The notes: a model not told the origin generated them from the letters alone. A stretch of DNA of 33,500 bases from an uncultured Saprospiraceae bacterium (GCA_937951685.1 CALFBG010000064.1:1-33500), one strand, 5' to 3'; counted from the first letter of the stretch, positions 23,401 to 32,829 are shown. Made by a program: numbers and translations.

Positions 23401-26400
23401 ATGAGACAATTTTTACTTGTTTTTCTACTTTTAGGAATCGGTATCACTGCTTTTGCCCAACCCTCCAATGATGACTGTTTAGGTCTAATCGATTTGGGAG
23501 TAGCTCCGATCTGCGATTCTACTAATGTTTACTCCAACGTAGGTGCAACACCGAGTAACGTCGCACCACCTCCGAGTCCGTGCTTCGAAGGAGATGTTGC
23601 CCTCACAGATGTTTGGTTTTCTTTTATCGCGAGCGATACCATTATTGATTATACCTTAACCGTTTCTGGTATTACGGATGGTATGGGTTCTGATCCGATG
23701 ACTCAACCTCAAATTGCTATTTATCGAGGAGACTGCGGTATTGATCCATTCACGGGGGATACCATTATCGATCTTGCTTATTTTGATGTCTGTGGCTCTG
23801 CCGAACTTGGCGAAGATGTTATTGAAGTAGATGCTTTAGGATTGACTCCTGGTGCTCAATATTTCATTCGAATTTCAGATTATTCTCAAACGCTTACGCC
23901 TGAATGGGGAAGCTTTATTGTCTGCATTATCGAAAAAGAACCAATTAGTACTATTAGTGATGGCGGATCAACCGCTTGTACTGGGATACTGACCGATACG
24001 GGTGGAGAGAATGGCGATTACGAAAATGACGAAGATAATGTTTTCTCGATCTGCCCGCCCGCACCGAGTAACGGTTGCGTCACCTTCAATTTACAATATT
24101 ACAATATAGAAAATCAAGATGCGATCATCTTTTATGATGGTCCAGATACCAATAGTCCCATCATTACGGATATTAGTGGCGCTTCCGGTTCGTCGAGTAA
24201 CGGAGATACCGATGGTGGTGTTTGTTATTCCGTGCAAGCTTCAAACGGTTGTTTGACCATTGAGTTTAACTCAGATGGTACGGGCGTACAAGAAGGCTTC
24301 CTTGGTTCGTGGGAATGTTCCATTGAACCTTGTCAAGCACCACAATCCATTACGGTAGATCCTACCGCTACTGAAACGCAGATTATTGCGAGTCTTTCTA
24401 CGCCACAAGTAAGTGTAACGATTGACACTATTATCTGTGCAGATGGCTCGATTGGAACTTTTCTTTCTCCCAATAATGAGTTAGGCCTTGAAAAAGGAAT
24501 CATTATGACGAGCGGTTTGGCCGCTGATGCGGTAGCGAGTAACTTTAATGCGAGTACCGCAGTTGGTCCTTTTGCGCTTGACGATGGTGATCGTGACTTA
24601 GAAATCTTAGCGGTGCTCAACGGAGAAACCGGAATTGATACCGTTTCGAATGATGCTTGTATCGTTGAATTAGATGTATTTGCCGCAACGAATGAATTGA
24701 GTTTTGAATATATTTTTGGGTCAGAAGAATACCCTGAATTTGTGGATGATTTTAATGATATCTTCGCTTTCTTCATTTCAGGACCGGGTGTTGTCGGTAT
24801 ACCAGAATTAAACAATCAGAAAAATATTGCTGCCCTTCCTACTACTACGACGGGAAGTACTACGGTAGAAATTAATAACGTCAACGCCGTTGACAACTGG
24901 GAATACTACCGAGATAATCCGAATGAGCAAATCCAAGTGTATGATGGACTGACTTCTGATTTCTTAGCGAGTAAGAAGAGTCTTACTGCGAGAGAAACGG
25001 TAATTCCTTGTAATTCTTACCATCTTAAACTATCCATTTCGGATAGAGGAGATTCTTCTTGGGATTCCGGTGTATTTATTTCTGACTTAAAAGGAGGTAC
25101 TCCAAATCTTGCCGTTGAATTTGCTTCTGGTATTGATTACCTCGTAGAAGGTTGTACAACTTTACCCGATGAATTGATTATCTCTTTATCTAATCCTTTA
25201 GAAGATACTATTTCTTATATCGTTGAAATTGGTGGTACGGCCACGCAAGATGTTGATTATACGATGACGGTTCCTACCGTAATTACTTTCCTTCCTGGTC
25301 AAACGGAATTAACTTTCCCAATCACACCGATTGATGATATGATTTCGGAAGGTACCGAAACGATTGAAATTTCTTTGACAAACAACTTTGGTTGTGGTGA
25401 TGTAGTTTATACTACGATTGTAATTGAATTGAGAGACGATCCTGAAGTACAAATTTTATTAGGACAAGATACGGTACTCGTCTGCCAAGACAGTAGTATC
25501 CTATTGGAAGCGAGTGGAATGTCTACCTACTTTTGGGAACCTGTTGGTATTTTTGATAATGCAAGTAGTGCTACCCCAACGGCAACTCCAACGGAAAGCC
25601 AATGGGTTTACGTAACGGGTAATGTCAACTTTTGTGTAGATGTTGATTCTGTTTATTTACAATTAATTGATCCTCAGATTACCGCTACGGCTTTAGATAG
25701 TACGAATATATGTCTCGGGGATGCCGTTCCACTGAGTTCAACAAATAATGCCAATGATCAAAATCTGATGTGGACGCCTGCATTAGGTTTGGACGATCCT
25801 AATATCGCTGATCCCGTAGCTACGCCGGGGGAAAGTACAACTTACGTAGCGAGTATAAATATCGCGGGTTGTATTGCTACAGATACGGTAGTGGTCAATG
25901 TAGATACTTTATTCTTCCCTACCCTAACTTTTGCCGATACTACAATTTGTCAAGGTTATCCAGTACAATTAGCGAATGAAATCACTTCTACCACCGATTA
26001 CAGTTGGACACCAACTAGTTGGTTAGATGATCCAACGCTTTCTGGTCCTACGGCAACTCCGGAAGCAAACACAACTTATACCCTAATTGGAACGAGTGCG
26101 AATGGCTATTGTGCCGATACGGCTAGTTTAAACGTTGTCGTCATTCCCGCCGATGTTGATATTACAAATGATGATTATATCGAACTTTGCTTAGGAGATA
26201 CTTTAGACTTAACGGCTAATACGAGTACCATGGGTATTGGTTTTGAATGGACCAAAGACCTTGCGACCTTAGATAGTGCTACGGATACGATTGTAACGGC
26301 GAGACCAATTACTTCTACTTGGTACGTCGCGCAAGTTGTGATTGGTGCTTGTACTGTTTTTGACTCCGTTTTTGTACAAGTTGATTCTTTACCGGTCGAC

Positions 26401-27891
26401 TTGACTATTTCTCCGATGGATACCATGGTTTGTCAAGGAGAATTAGTTTTACTACAAACCCCCGTATACGAACCTACTCTTTATCCAAACATTGTTTTCG
26501 ATTGGTCACCAGAAGGTAATTTTGAAAGTCCAGACTCTTTACTCAATTTAGTTGTAAGAGGAATGATTACCACTACGTTCCAGCGAATTACGGTAAACGG
26601 TGGATGTAGAGATACGGCAATGGCTACCGTCAACGTGACCCCCGTCAATGAACTGGTCGTCACGCCGATGAATCCGACGATTTGTTTTGGAGATTCAATT
26701 ACCCTAATTGCTTCCTCTCCTGGCGTAACAGATTTCACGTGGACGCCAGATGATGGAACCTTGACTTGTACGGATTGTACTAATCCAACGGTATTTCCGT
26801 CTGGAACTACGAACTATATGGTAGAGGCGCAGAATGATGGTTGTCCCATCTTTGGCGGAACGACCGTCAACGTCGTTTATCCACCAGCATTCAACTTAGT
26901 AGATGATCAGACGATCTGTTTGAATGAATCTATTGTCCTCAACCAATTTGTTGACCCGAATCCAAATACAACTTACAGCTGGACTTCTTTACCCGCTGGC
27001 TTTAGCTCTACTGCTGCACAACCAAGTGTGTCTCCGACGGAAACGACCACTTATATTTTAACGGCAAGTAACCCTGAGTGTGGTGAGGTAGAAGCACAAG
27101 TAACGATTGAAGTAGTAACCACGCCTAGCTTAACGGTACCAGATGACGTTACCATTTGTTTAGGAGAAACCGTGAGTTTATCTGCGACAACTAGCCAAAA
27201 CAATCCAACGATTGAATGGTTGCCTGGTCCAAATGAACCAACCATTGAAGTTGCGCCACAAACGACGACGACTTACATTGCTGTTTATACTTACTCTTGT
27301 GGTAGTTTAACGGATTCAGTCAAAGTAACCGTTTTACCACGAGTAGACATTACGGGTATCGACATTACTCCCAATACGACGGAAGTAGAATTAGGTGATC
27401 AACTTACGCTACAAGCTATTCTTGACCCAGTTGATACGCCAAACCTTACGTTTACTTGGACGGATAATCAGGAACAAAGCTACACGGGTAATCCAATTGT
27501 ATCTACACCACAGAACCTAACGGATCAACCAACCAACGTTTGTTACATTGCCACGGCGGTTAATGATTTTGGTTGCGATGATACTTTTGAAGTTTGCCTT
27601 GATGTTTATCCTCCACAAGTACTTATCGCAGATGCCTTTACCCCGAATGGTGATGGTACGAATGATTACTTTAACTTAATCGTTAAGCGAGGAAATGTGG
27701 TAATTGATAAAATGCAAATTTTCAATCGGTGGGGACAACTACTCTACGATAACGAAGATCCGAACCAAGGTTGGGATGGTACTTTTAATGGCACACTACA
27801 ACCTTCTGACGTTTACATCTACATCGTAGAAATCACGCAAGGTATCAATGAGAAGAAATTGATTAAAGGAGATGTTAGTTTAATCCGATAA
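23401..27891 (+). CDS. Giant T9SS type B cargo protein (multidomain surface protein)
   Basis: 1,496 residues from the ATG at 23401; a TTG two codons earlier is less likely. A Sec signal peptide (about 20 residues, ending TAFAQ) is followed by a Cys-rich beta domain, a CUB-like region (about 190-310, with DGPDTNSP and GFLGSWECS), a choice-of-anchor-L-like domain (about 320-465; EYIFGSEEYPEFV), a Calx-beta-like domain (about 573-680; DYTMTVPTVITFLPGQTE) and seven to eight Ig/PKD-like repeats (about 683-1405). Each repeat opens with a motif like TICLGDxVxLxA and carries xWTPxxxL and TTYxV patterns. The last ~88 residues are the gliding-motility-associated type B sorting domain: ADAFTPNGDGTND, IFNRWGQLLYDN, GWDGTFNG, SDVYIYIVEI. 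It is therefore exported by T9SS and attached to the surface or released. Probably an adhesin. Confidence 0.93.
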   Translation: MRQFLLVFLLLGIGITAFAQPSNDDCLGLIDLGVAPICDSTNVYSNVGATPSNVAPPPSPCFEGDVALTDVWFSFIASDTIIDYTLTVSGITDGMGSDPMTQPQIAIYRGDCGIDPFTGDTIIDLAYFDVCGSAELGEDVIEVDALGLTPGAQYFIRISDYSQTLTPEWGSFIVCIIEKEPISTISDGGSTACTGILTDTGGENGDYENDEDNVFSICPPAPSNGCVTFNLQYYNIENQDAIIFYDGPDTNSPIITDISGASGSSSNGDTDGGVCYSVQASNGCLTIEFNSDGTGVQEGFLGSWECSIEPCQAPQSITVDPTATETQIIASLSTPQVSVTIDTIICADGSIGTFLSPNNELGLEKGIIMTSGLAADAVASNFNASTAVGPFALDDGDRDLEILAVLNGETGIDTVSNDACIVELDVFAATNELSFEYIFGSEEYPEFVDDFNDIFAFFISGPGVVGIPELNNQKNIAALPTTTTGSTTVEINNVNAVDNWEYYRDNPNEQIQVYDGLTSDFLASKKSLTARETVIPCNSYHLKLSISDRGDSSWDSGVFISDLKGGTPNLAVEFASGIDYLVEGCTTLPDELIISLSNPLEDTISYIVEIGGTATQDVDYTMTVPTVITFLPGQTELTFPITPIDDMISEGTETIEISLTNNFGCGDVVYTTIVIELRDDPEVQILLGQDTVLVCQDSSILLEASGMSTYFWEPVGIFDNASSATPTATPTESQWVYVTGNVNFCVDVDSVYLQLIDPQITATALDSTNICLGDAVPLSSTNNANDQNLMWTPALGLDDPNIADPVATPGESTTYVASINIAGCIATDTVVVNVDTLFFPTLTFADTTICQGYPVQLANEITSTTDYSWTPTSWLDDPTLSGPTATPEANTTYTLIGTSANGYCADTASLNVVVIPADVDITNDDYIELCLGDTLDLTANTSTMGIGFEWTKDLATLDSATDTIVTARPITSTWYVAQVVIGACTVFDSVFVQVDSLPVDLTISPMDTMVCQGELVLLQTPVYEPTLYPNIVFDWSPEGNFESPDSLLNLVVRGMITTTFQRITVNGGCRDTAMATVNVTPVNELVVTPMNPTICFGDSITLIASSPGVTDFTWTPDDGTLTCTDCTNPTVFPSGTTNYMVEAQNDGCPIFGGTTVNVVYPPAFNLVDDQTICLNESIVLNQFVDPNPNTTYSWTSLPAGFSSTAAQPSVSPTETTTYILTASNPECGEVEAQVTIEVVTTPSLTVPDDVTICLGETVSLSATTSQNNPTIEWLPGPNEPTIEVAPQTTTTYIAVYTYSCGSLTDSVKVTVLPRVDITGIDITPNTTEVELGDQLTLQAILDPVDTPNLTFTWTDNQEQSYTGNPIVSTPQNLTDQPTNVCYIATAVNDFGCDDTFEVCLDVYPPQVLIADAFTPNGDGTNDYFNLIVKRGNVVIDKMQIFNRWGQLLYDNEDPNQGWDGTFNGTLQPSDVYIYIVEITQGINEKKLIKGDVSLIR

Positions 27892-27918
27892 AACGAATTA
27901 TAATTCTAATTATTAAAG

Positions 27919-27951
27919 GCCGATTTGGAGAAATTCAAATTGGCTTTTTTT
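27919..27951 (+). terminator. Terminator after the T9SS cargo gene
   Basis: GCCGATTTG (27919-27927) pairs with CAAATTGGC (27936-27944), a 9-bp stem with one G-T wobble and an 8-nt loop, followed by seven T. It ends the 23401-27891 transcript and separates it from the next plus-strand gene. Confidence 0.9.
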
Positions 27952-28233
27952 ATGGTTTTCTGAGTGTGGAAGTGCCTAGCCCTTGTATGGCTGTAGAATA
28001 AACGCTATTTTTGTGAGCAAACTGGTTTCAAACTAACCCTTCAAATAAATATTTTAGGAAGAGTCTGTTACTTGAAAATCAATATTTGCCTTTGATGCTC
28101 CCCCCAATCAAAGTGAGAAGTTACTAAAATAGCTTCTATGTATTAAAGTTTTATTCCCTCAAATCAATCATCGTTTTTTAATTTGGATAAGGCTTAAAGC
28201 GCTGTTATTCCTTACGAAATCAAAGCTATTACC
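27952..28233. other. Intergenic region before the propeller lipoprotein gene
   Basis: Together with the terminator, this makes a 342-base gap without a gene. It is AT-rich with no repeat of the families seen elsewhere in the window. No full TTG-N17-23-TAnnTTTG promoter was recognised. Confidence 0.4.
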
Positions 28234-29280
28234 ATGAATTTTTCTAAAAATATACTTTTCTGGAGTTGTAGTCTCCTCTTGCTTTTAACGGCTTGCAAAA
28301 AAGAAGCAGAAAAAGAAATACGCTATGATCAGGGTATCCTCGTCGCGAATCGCGGGTTACAAAATAGCGGCGAAGGAAGTCTTAGTTACTACGATCCTGA
28401 AACGACCGAAGTCAGTCAAAACGTTTTCCAAAGTCAGAACGAAGGGGAAAAACTAGCGAATATTCAGTCTATGTACGTACAAGGTGGGAAGGTTTATATT
28501 GTGGAAAGCCTTACTGGAAAAGTAAAGATCTTGGATCAAGAGACGCTTAGCCTTACCACAACAATCGAAGGTTTTGAAAGACCACGCCATTTTATCAAAG
28601 TGGGCAACAATAAGGCTTACGTTAGTCAATGGGGCGCTGATGGTTTTAGTGGAAGTATAAAAGTCGTTAACCTTTTGGATAATACCATTGTCAAAACAAT
28701 TCCCTTGAATGGTCCAGCAGAAATGTTGGTCGTTGGTGCTACCGTTTACGCGACTGTTTCGGGTGGTTTTGGGACGGATTATGAAGTGGCTAAAATCTCT
28801 GTTTCTAACGATGCGGTGATTCAGACGATTACGGGAGTTGGTGAAAAGCCTTTTCATATTAGCGCAGATAAAAATAATGCGATTTGGGTTTTGTGTAGTG
28901 GTTTTCAAAGTAATATGCCCAATGAAAATCGCCCTGGGCAATTAACCAAAATTGTTAATGATCAAATTGTACAATCTTTTGAATTGAGCTTTCAGTTTGG
29001 TCCGGGAAGCTTAATCATCAATAAAGCTAAGGATAAACTATATTATCGTAAAGATCAAAATATTTTTGCGCAGGATATTAGTAAAACCACCTTGAATTTG
29101 GCACCGTTTGTCAGTCGAGATTTCATCAACTTGGGCATTGATCCGAGCAATGATCAATTAATTGGACTAGATGCAGGCAGCCAGTTTTCACCGGGAAAAG
29201 TATTTTTGTTAGACAAAAATGGAATCAGCCAGCATTCTTTTGACGTTGGCATTGTGCCCATCAGTGTATGGGCGGAATAA
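28234..29280 (+). CDS. YncE/DUF5074-like beta-propeller lipoprotein
   Basis: 348 residues with a lipoprotein signal (lipobox LLTAC, lipid-bearing Cys21, then KKEAEKE). The body repeats a four-strand blade pattern (SLSYYDPETTEV, KVKILDQETLSLTTTI, SIKVVNLLDNTIVKTI, EVAKISVSNDAVIQTI, KVFLLDKNGI), typical of a seven-bladed YVTN/YncE propeller. In Bacteroidota such lipoproteins are often encoded beside TonB-dependent receptors or surface proteins and are thought to bind ligands or partner proteins; no receptor gene is adjacent here. It has its own gap and the preceding gene has a terminator, so it is probably transcribed alone. It converges on xseB with only 8 bases between the stops. Confidence 0.82.
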   Translation: MNFSKNILFWSCSLLLLLTACKKEAEKEIRYDQGILVANRGLQNSGEGSLSYYDPETTEVSQNVFQSQNEGEKLANIQSMYVQGGKVYIVESLTGKVKILDQETLSLTTTIEGFERPRHFIKVGNNKAYVSQWGADGFSGSIKVVNLLDNTIVKTIPLNGPAEMLVVGATVYATVSGGFGTDYEVAKISVSNDAVIQTITGVGEKPFHISADKNNAIWVLCSGFQSNMPNENRPGQLTKIVNDQIVQSFELSFQFGPGSLIINKAKDKLYYRKDQNIFAQDISKTTLNLAPFVSRDFINLGIDPSNDQLIGLDAGSQFSPGKVFLLDKNGISQHSFDVGIVPISVWAE

Positions 29281-29288
29281 TGAGCGTA

Positions 29289-29486
29289 CTACATTCCGTC
29301 GAGCAAGCTGCCCAATTCTTCTTCGGTATTGCGTAGCTTGGTCCGACAAAACTGAATGAGTTCATTCGCTTCTTTCACTTTCGTGGAAAGTGAATCCAAA
29401 CTCAGCTCATCCTCTTGCAATTGTTGGACAATAAGTTGCAATTCCTGCATGGAAGATTCGTAAGTATGCTTTGTTTTTTTTGCCAT
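29289..29486 (-). CDS. xseB: Exodeoxyribonuclease VII small subunit
   Basis: 65 residues, nearly all helical, with the family pattern YESSMQELQLIVQQLQEDELSLDSL followed by the second helix (KVKEANELIQFCRTKL) and ending EEELGSLLDGM. Several small subunits bind one XseA; the complex degrades single-stranded DNA from both ends in the cytoplasm. It starts 17 bases after the xseA stop, so the two are co-transcribed. The convergent propeller lipoprotein gene ends 8 bases beyond its stop, leaving no room for a separate terminator. Confidence 0.95.
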   Translation of the reverse strand: MAKKTKHTYESSMQELQLIVQQLQEDELSLDSLSTKVKEANELIQFCRTKLRNTEEELGSLLDGM

Positions 29487-29503
29487 AATAATAAATTGAA
29501 GAA

Positions 29504-30739
29504 TTAAGTAGATTTTTTGACAATACTTTTCAGGGTTGCTTTTTCAAAATGCGTCGTAATCTCAGTACCATCTGCTACCCTTTCCGGGTTTTTAATAATG
29601 ATTCCATCTTGAGTCGTCAAAGAATATCCTCGTTGTAAAGTTGCCTGCGGATCTAAGATTCTCAACTGATTATCCACCCCCTTTACTTGTTGCTGTTTGA
29701 GTTTCAAGAAATTACGAACCGAAGGAATCAATTCCTTTTCTTTGTAGGCGAGCGCTTGTGTTTTTTTTGCCAATTGCCCTTGTGACAATAGCTGTATCTT
29801 TTGAGTTATTGATCTTAAGTGAAATGTTGCGCCACTAATTTTTTCTGCGGCCAACTGACCAATTACTTTCCCGTACTGCAAGAGTTGTGCTTCGTAATGT
29901 AAATTCCAATCAATCAGATAACTGGCGACGGCGGTCGGCGTTTTTAAGCTCGTATGGGCTACTAAATCCATCACCGTATCATCTACGTCATGCCCGATAC
30001 CCGTCAAGACAGGCAATTTCATATGAGCGACCATTTTACACAAATCAAAATCATCGAAAGCCATCAAGTCCAACTTCGCGCCGCCTCCCCTAATGATCAC
30101 GACGGCATCGTAATATTCCGCCATTCCATTAATCTTTTTTAGTTGCAACAACATTTCTTCCGGTGCAAAAACACCTTGTACGGCGGCTGAAAATAAATTA
30201 AGTTTGAAATGAAAGCCCCATTCATTTTGCTGCAACTGACTTTTGAAATCTTGGTAACCCGCAGCACGGTGCGAACTGATAACGGCGATGTTCTGTAACA
30301 CGGGTGCCAAACCCAAGGCCGCATTTTTACCCAATAAATCGAGCGCCTCTAGCTGTTGAACGGTGTCTCTCCGTTGTAGCGCTAATTTTCCTAGCGAATA
30401 AGAAAGATCAATTTCCTCGACAACCAGTTTTAAGCCATAGCGTTCGTGAAAATCCACCCTAAATTTTGCTAGGATCGCCATTCCATCTTGCAGAATGGTT
30501 TCCAACTCCTTGCCTAGATTTGCTCTTAAACTATAGTATTTTTTTTGCCAAATAATGGCAGCCGTACGCGCAATGATTTCCTCTCCCGTTTCCGATTTTT
30601 GAATAAGTTCGAGGTAATAATTTCCTTTAGACAAATTAATCTGAGCAATCTCGCAACTGATCCAAATCGGATCCGCTAGATTGAGCATCAAGGTGCGGCG
30701 GATAAACTCGTTTAATTCAAATAAAGAATAGGATTTCAA
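29504..30739 (-). CDS. xseA: Exodeoxyribonuclease VII large subunit
   Basis: Catalytic subunit of the single-strand-specific exonuclease VII. 411 residues: N-terminal OB-fold (about 1-105; YSLFELNEFIRR, WISCEIAQINLSKGNYYLEL), then the catalytic domain with AVISSHRAAGYQDF, IRGGGAKLDLMAFDD and VLTGIGHDVDDTVMD, then a coiled-coil region and a C-terminal segment with LQRGYSLT. The start is a TTG at 30739. Upstream in this frame there is a TGA before any ATG, and the next ATG would remove the beginning of the OB-fold, so TTG is well supported. xseB follows after 17 bases. The sucC terminator lies just upstream. Confidence 0.95.
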   Translation of the reverse strand: MKSYSLFELNEFIRRTLMLNLADPIWISCEIAQINLSKGNYYLELIQKSETGEEIIARTAAIIWQKKYYSLRANLGKELETILQDGMAILAKFRVDFHERYGLKLVVEEIDLSYSLGKLALQRRDTVQQLEALDLLGKNAALGLAPVLQNIAVISSHRAAGYQDFKSQLQQNEWGFHFKLNLFSAAVQGVFAPEEMLLQLKKINGMAEYYDAVVIIRGGGAKLDLMAFDDFDLCKMVAHMKLPVLTGIGHDVDDTVMDLVAHTSLKTPTAVASYLIDWNLHYEAQLLQYGKVIGQLAAEKISGATFHLRSITQKIQLLSQGQLAKKTQALAYKEKELIPSVRNFLKLKQQQVKGVDNQLRILDPQATLQRGYSLTTQDGIIIKNPERVADGTEITTHFEKATLKSIVKKST

Positions 30740-30825
30740 AATGGAGGGAAGATTTAGTAAGATTCGTTTAAAATATAAAACTCAAGCTACCCGCGAACGT
30801 TGTGAAGTGCTTGGAAAACTTTTAA

Positions 30826-30866
30826 AAAGATACAAAGATGGGCTACTGAAACCAGTAACCCATCTT
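30826..30866 (-). terminator. Terminator of sucC
   Basis: AAGATGGGCTACTG (30835-30848) pairs with CAGTAACCCATCTT (30853-30866): a 14-bp stem with one G-T wobble and a 4-nt loop. On the minus strand a five-T run follows after a few bases (TGTATCTTTTTAAA), so the tail is not ideal. It lies 32 bases past the sucC stop. Confidence 0.75.
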
Positions 30867-30897
30867 AAAATTTTAATATCTTGATATTGAATAGACT

Positions 30898-32106
30898 TTA
30901 TGCTTTTGCCAATACCTTGGTTACTAAATCAGCAGCTTCTTGCAACAACGTTGCAGAATGCACTTCCAAGCCAGATTCATCGATAATTTTCTTAGCGATA
31001 TCAGCATTCGTTCCTTGCAAACGTACGATGATTGGAACGTTGATGTTCCCTAAGTTTTTGTACGCATCTACGACTCCTTGTGCTACTCGATCACAACGTA
31101 CAATACCACCAAAGATGTTGATTAAAATTGCTTTAACCTTTTTATCTTTCAAAATGATTCTAAATGCTTTCTCTACTCTTTCAGCGTTGGCCGTTCCGCC
31201 TACGTCCAAAAAGTTAGCAGGCTCCCCACCGGATAATTTGATGATATCCATCGTCGCCATTGCCAGTCCCGCACCATTTACCATACAACCTACATTACCA
31301 TCTAAGTTAACGTAGTTTAATTCGAATGCTTTTGCCTCTACTTCCGTTGGATCTTCTTCGTCCGTATCTCTTAGTGCGGCTAAATCTGGGTGACGGAATA
31401 AAGCGTTATCATCCAATGCAACTTTACAATCTACTGCTAAGATACGATCATCGCCCGTTTTGAGACAAGGATTGATTTCAAACATAGAAGCGTCAGAACC
31501 TACAAATGCTTTGTACAAAGAAGCAATAAATTTAGTCATTCCTTTGAATGCGACACCACTTAGACCTAAGTTGAAAGCAATCTTTCTAGTTTGGAAACCT
31601 TGTAAGCCCAAGGTAGGATCAATATATTCTTTATGTACCAATTCTGGTGTTTCTTCGGCGACGGTTTCGATGTCCATTCCACCTTCGGTAGAATATACGA
31701 TTACGTTACGTTTAGTTTCTCGATCCATGAGGACAGAGACATAGTATTCTTTACAAGCATCGAAGTCAGGAGCATATACATCTTCTGCGACAATTATTTT
31801 ACGAACTAATTTTCCAGGACCATCAACCCCACCTGGCGTTTGTGGCGTCTTCAGCATCATTCCCAAGATATTTCTTGCGTTTTCTTCTACTTCTGCTCTT
31901 GTTTTCGACAATTTTACTCCACCTCCTTTTCCTCGACCACCGGCATGAATCTGAGCTTTGACAACAGCCATCTCAGTTCCCGTATCCGCCTGTAGTTTGT
32001 CAAAAGCAGCAAGTGCTTCTTCAACGGTATGAGCAAGGATACCTTCTTGAATTGCTACACCGTAGCTTTTTAATAATGCTTTACCTTGATATTCATGTAA
32101 ATTCAT
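30898..32106 (-). CDS. sucC: Succinate-CoA ligase (ADP/GDP-forming) beta subunit
   Basis: 402 residues. It forms the ATP-grasp/CoA-ligase beta subunit that, with SucD, interconverts succinyl-CoA and succinate with substrate-level phosphorylation in the TCA cycle. Motifs: N-terminal NLHEYQGKALLKSYGV, the Gly-rich nucleotide loop AGGRGKGGGVKL (about 52-63), the metal/phosphate site FEINPC, CMVNGAGLAMATMDI, and the C-terminal power-helix region GGEPANFLDVGG and FGGIVRCDRVAQGV. It stands alone: sucD is not next to it in the window, so the alpha subunit must be elsewhere, as is common in Bacteroidota. A near-consensus promoter lies 117 bases upstream (32223-32253), and a hairpin terminator follows. 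Confidence 0.96.
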   Translation of the reverse strand: MNLHEYQGKALLKSYGVAIQEGILAHTVEEALAAFDKLQADTGTEMAVVKAQIHAGGRGKGGGVKLSKTRAEVEENARNILGMMLKTPQTPGGVDGPGKLVRKIIVAEDVYAPDFDACKEYYVSVLMDRETKRNVIVYSTEGGMDIETVAEETPELVHKEYIDPTLGLQGFQTRKIAFNLGLSGVAFKGMTKFIASLYKAFVGSDASMFEINPCLKTGDDRILAVDCKVALDDNALFRHPDLAALRDTDEEDPTEVEAKAFELNYVNLDGNVGCMVNGAGLAMATMDIIKLSGGEPANFLDVGGTANAERVEKAFRIILKDKKVKAILINIFGGIVRCDRVAQGVVDAYKNLGNINVPIIVRLQGTNADIAKKIIDESGLEVHSATLLQEAADLVTKVLAKA

Positions 32107-32222
32107 AATGTATTAATTTCTTCGCTGATTGTTGGCTTTAGAATTTGAAGTGCTTTGAGGACTTACTTATCTAAATAATTTGATCGCCAAATATGATTAA
32201 ATCTTATTATTCAAATTTGCCA

Positions 32223-32253
32223 CAAAAATAAGGTTTTTTTACTTGAAAACAAA
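32223..32253 (-). promoter_or_regulatory. Near-perfect Bacteroidota promoter for sucC
   Basis: On the minus strand TTTG (32253-32250), then exactly 19 bases, then TATTTTTG (32230-32223). This matches the Bacteroidota housekeeping consensus TTTG-N19-TAnnTTTG. It implies a 5' leader of about 110 bases before the ATG at 32106. Confidence 0.8.
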
Positions 32254-32341
32254 AGTGCAGGTCGATTGATTCACGGGGAAATAAGCTACAGGGGAGAAAA
32301 AATGATTTTAAATGACAAAATTAACTCTGCTCAGCGATTCC

Positions 32342-32387
32342 AAAAAAAATCGGTGACCAAATTCTTAATGAAATTGCCCACCGATTT
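32342..32387 (-). terminator. Terminator after the small membrane protein gene
   Basis: AAATCGGTG (32347-32355) and CACCGATTT (32379-32387) form a perfect 9-bp stem with a 23-nt loop. On the minus strand the stem runs straight into a T-run (eight T in all). It lies about 100 bases beyond the stop at 32486. Confidence 0.7.
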
Positions 32388-32485
32388 CCTTTCTTCCAGA
32401 AGAAGATTAGCCTAAGTGATTGTACGCTTCATTTGAGCCCACGTAGGATATTATTATTTTAAACTTCAATCACTAACGCCAGCGG

Positions 32486-32659
32486 CTACTCCTTGGGAGG
32501 TCTCATTTTTCGCCAATAAAATACCTCCGCTAGAATCGCTGAGCTCACTGCCGCAAAGAGCAATAGCCAAACATTAACGCCACCATAAGCGTATCCTACA
32601 TAAATCACTAAGGCAATTATCCCTATGCGAACAATAAATGGTAATTTATTCATCATCAT
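32486..32659 (-). CDS. 57-residue membrane protein, unknown function
   Basis: A short frame with three consecutive ATG codons at 32659-32651, ending in TAG at 32486. The protein has a basic start (MMMNKLPFIVR), a first hydrophobic helix (IGIIALVIYVGYAYGG, about 12-27), a second (VNVWLLLFAAVSSAILAEVF, about 28-47) and a charged tail YWRKMRPPKE. This looks like a two-helix hairpin or one long membrane segment with both ends in the cytoplasm. Support as a real gene: a membrane-protein composition unlike random frames, positively charged ends as expected for cytoplasmic tails, and a terminator about 100 bases downstream on the same strand. No family recognised. Any of the three ATGs could be the start. 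Confidence 0.6.
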   Translation of the reverse strand: MMMNKLPFIVRIGIIALVIYVGYAYGGVNVWLLLFAAVSSAILAEVFYWRKMRPPKE

Positions 32660-32829
32660 CTGGTTTTAGAAGCTTGAGATTGATCAATAAAACTAATATT
32701 AGATAAAACGACTTTAAAGAACTGGTAACCTAACATAGACTTCCTTATTTTCATCAAAGTGATAATTACTTAGCTTGTTCAGCTAAAAATATATTTTTTT
32801 AAGAAAAAATACAGTCCATTTTACCAATT

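Larger units (their letters stand above)
32107..32485. other. Intergenic region between sucC and the small membrane protein gene
   Basis: About 380 bases. Contains the sucC promoter (32223-32253) and the terminator of the upstream small gene (32342-32387). The remaining sequence is AT-rich with no reading frame or repeat that I can support. Confidence 0.55.

Noticed and set aside
24333..24815. 160-codon minus-strand frame inside the giant T9SS gene
   Set aside because: Antisense to clear domain sequence; composition is the mirror of the coding strand, with no signal, motif or start context.
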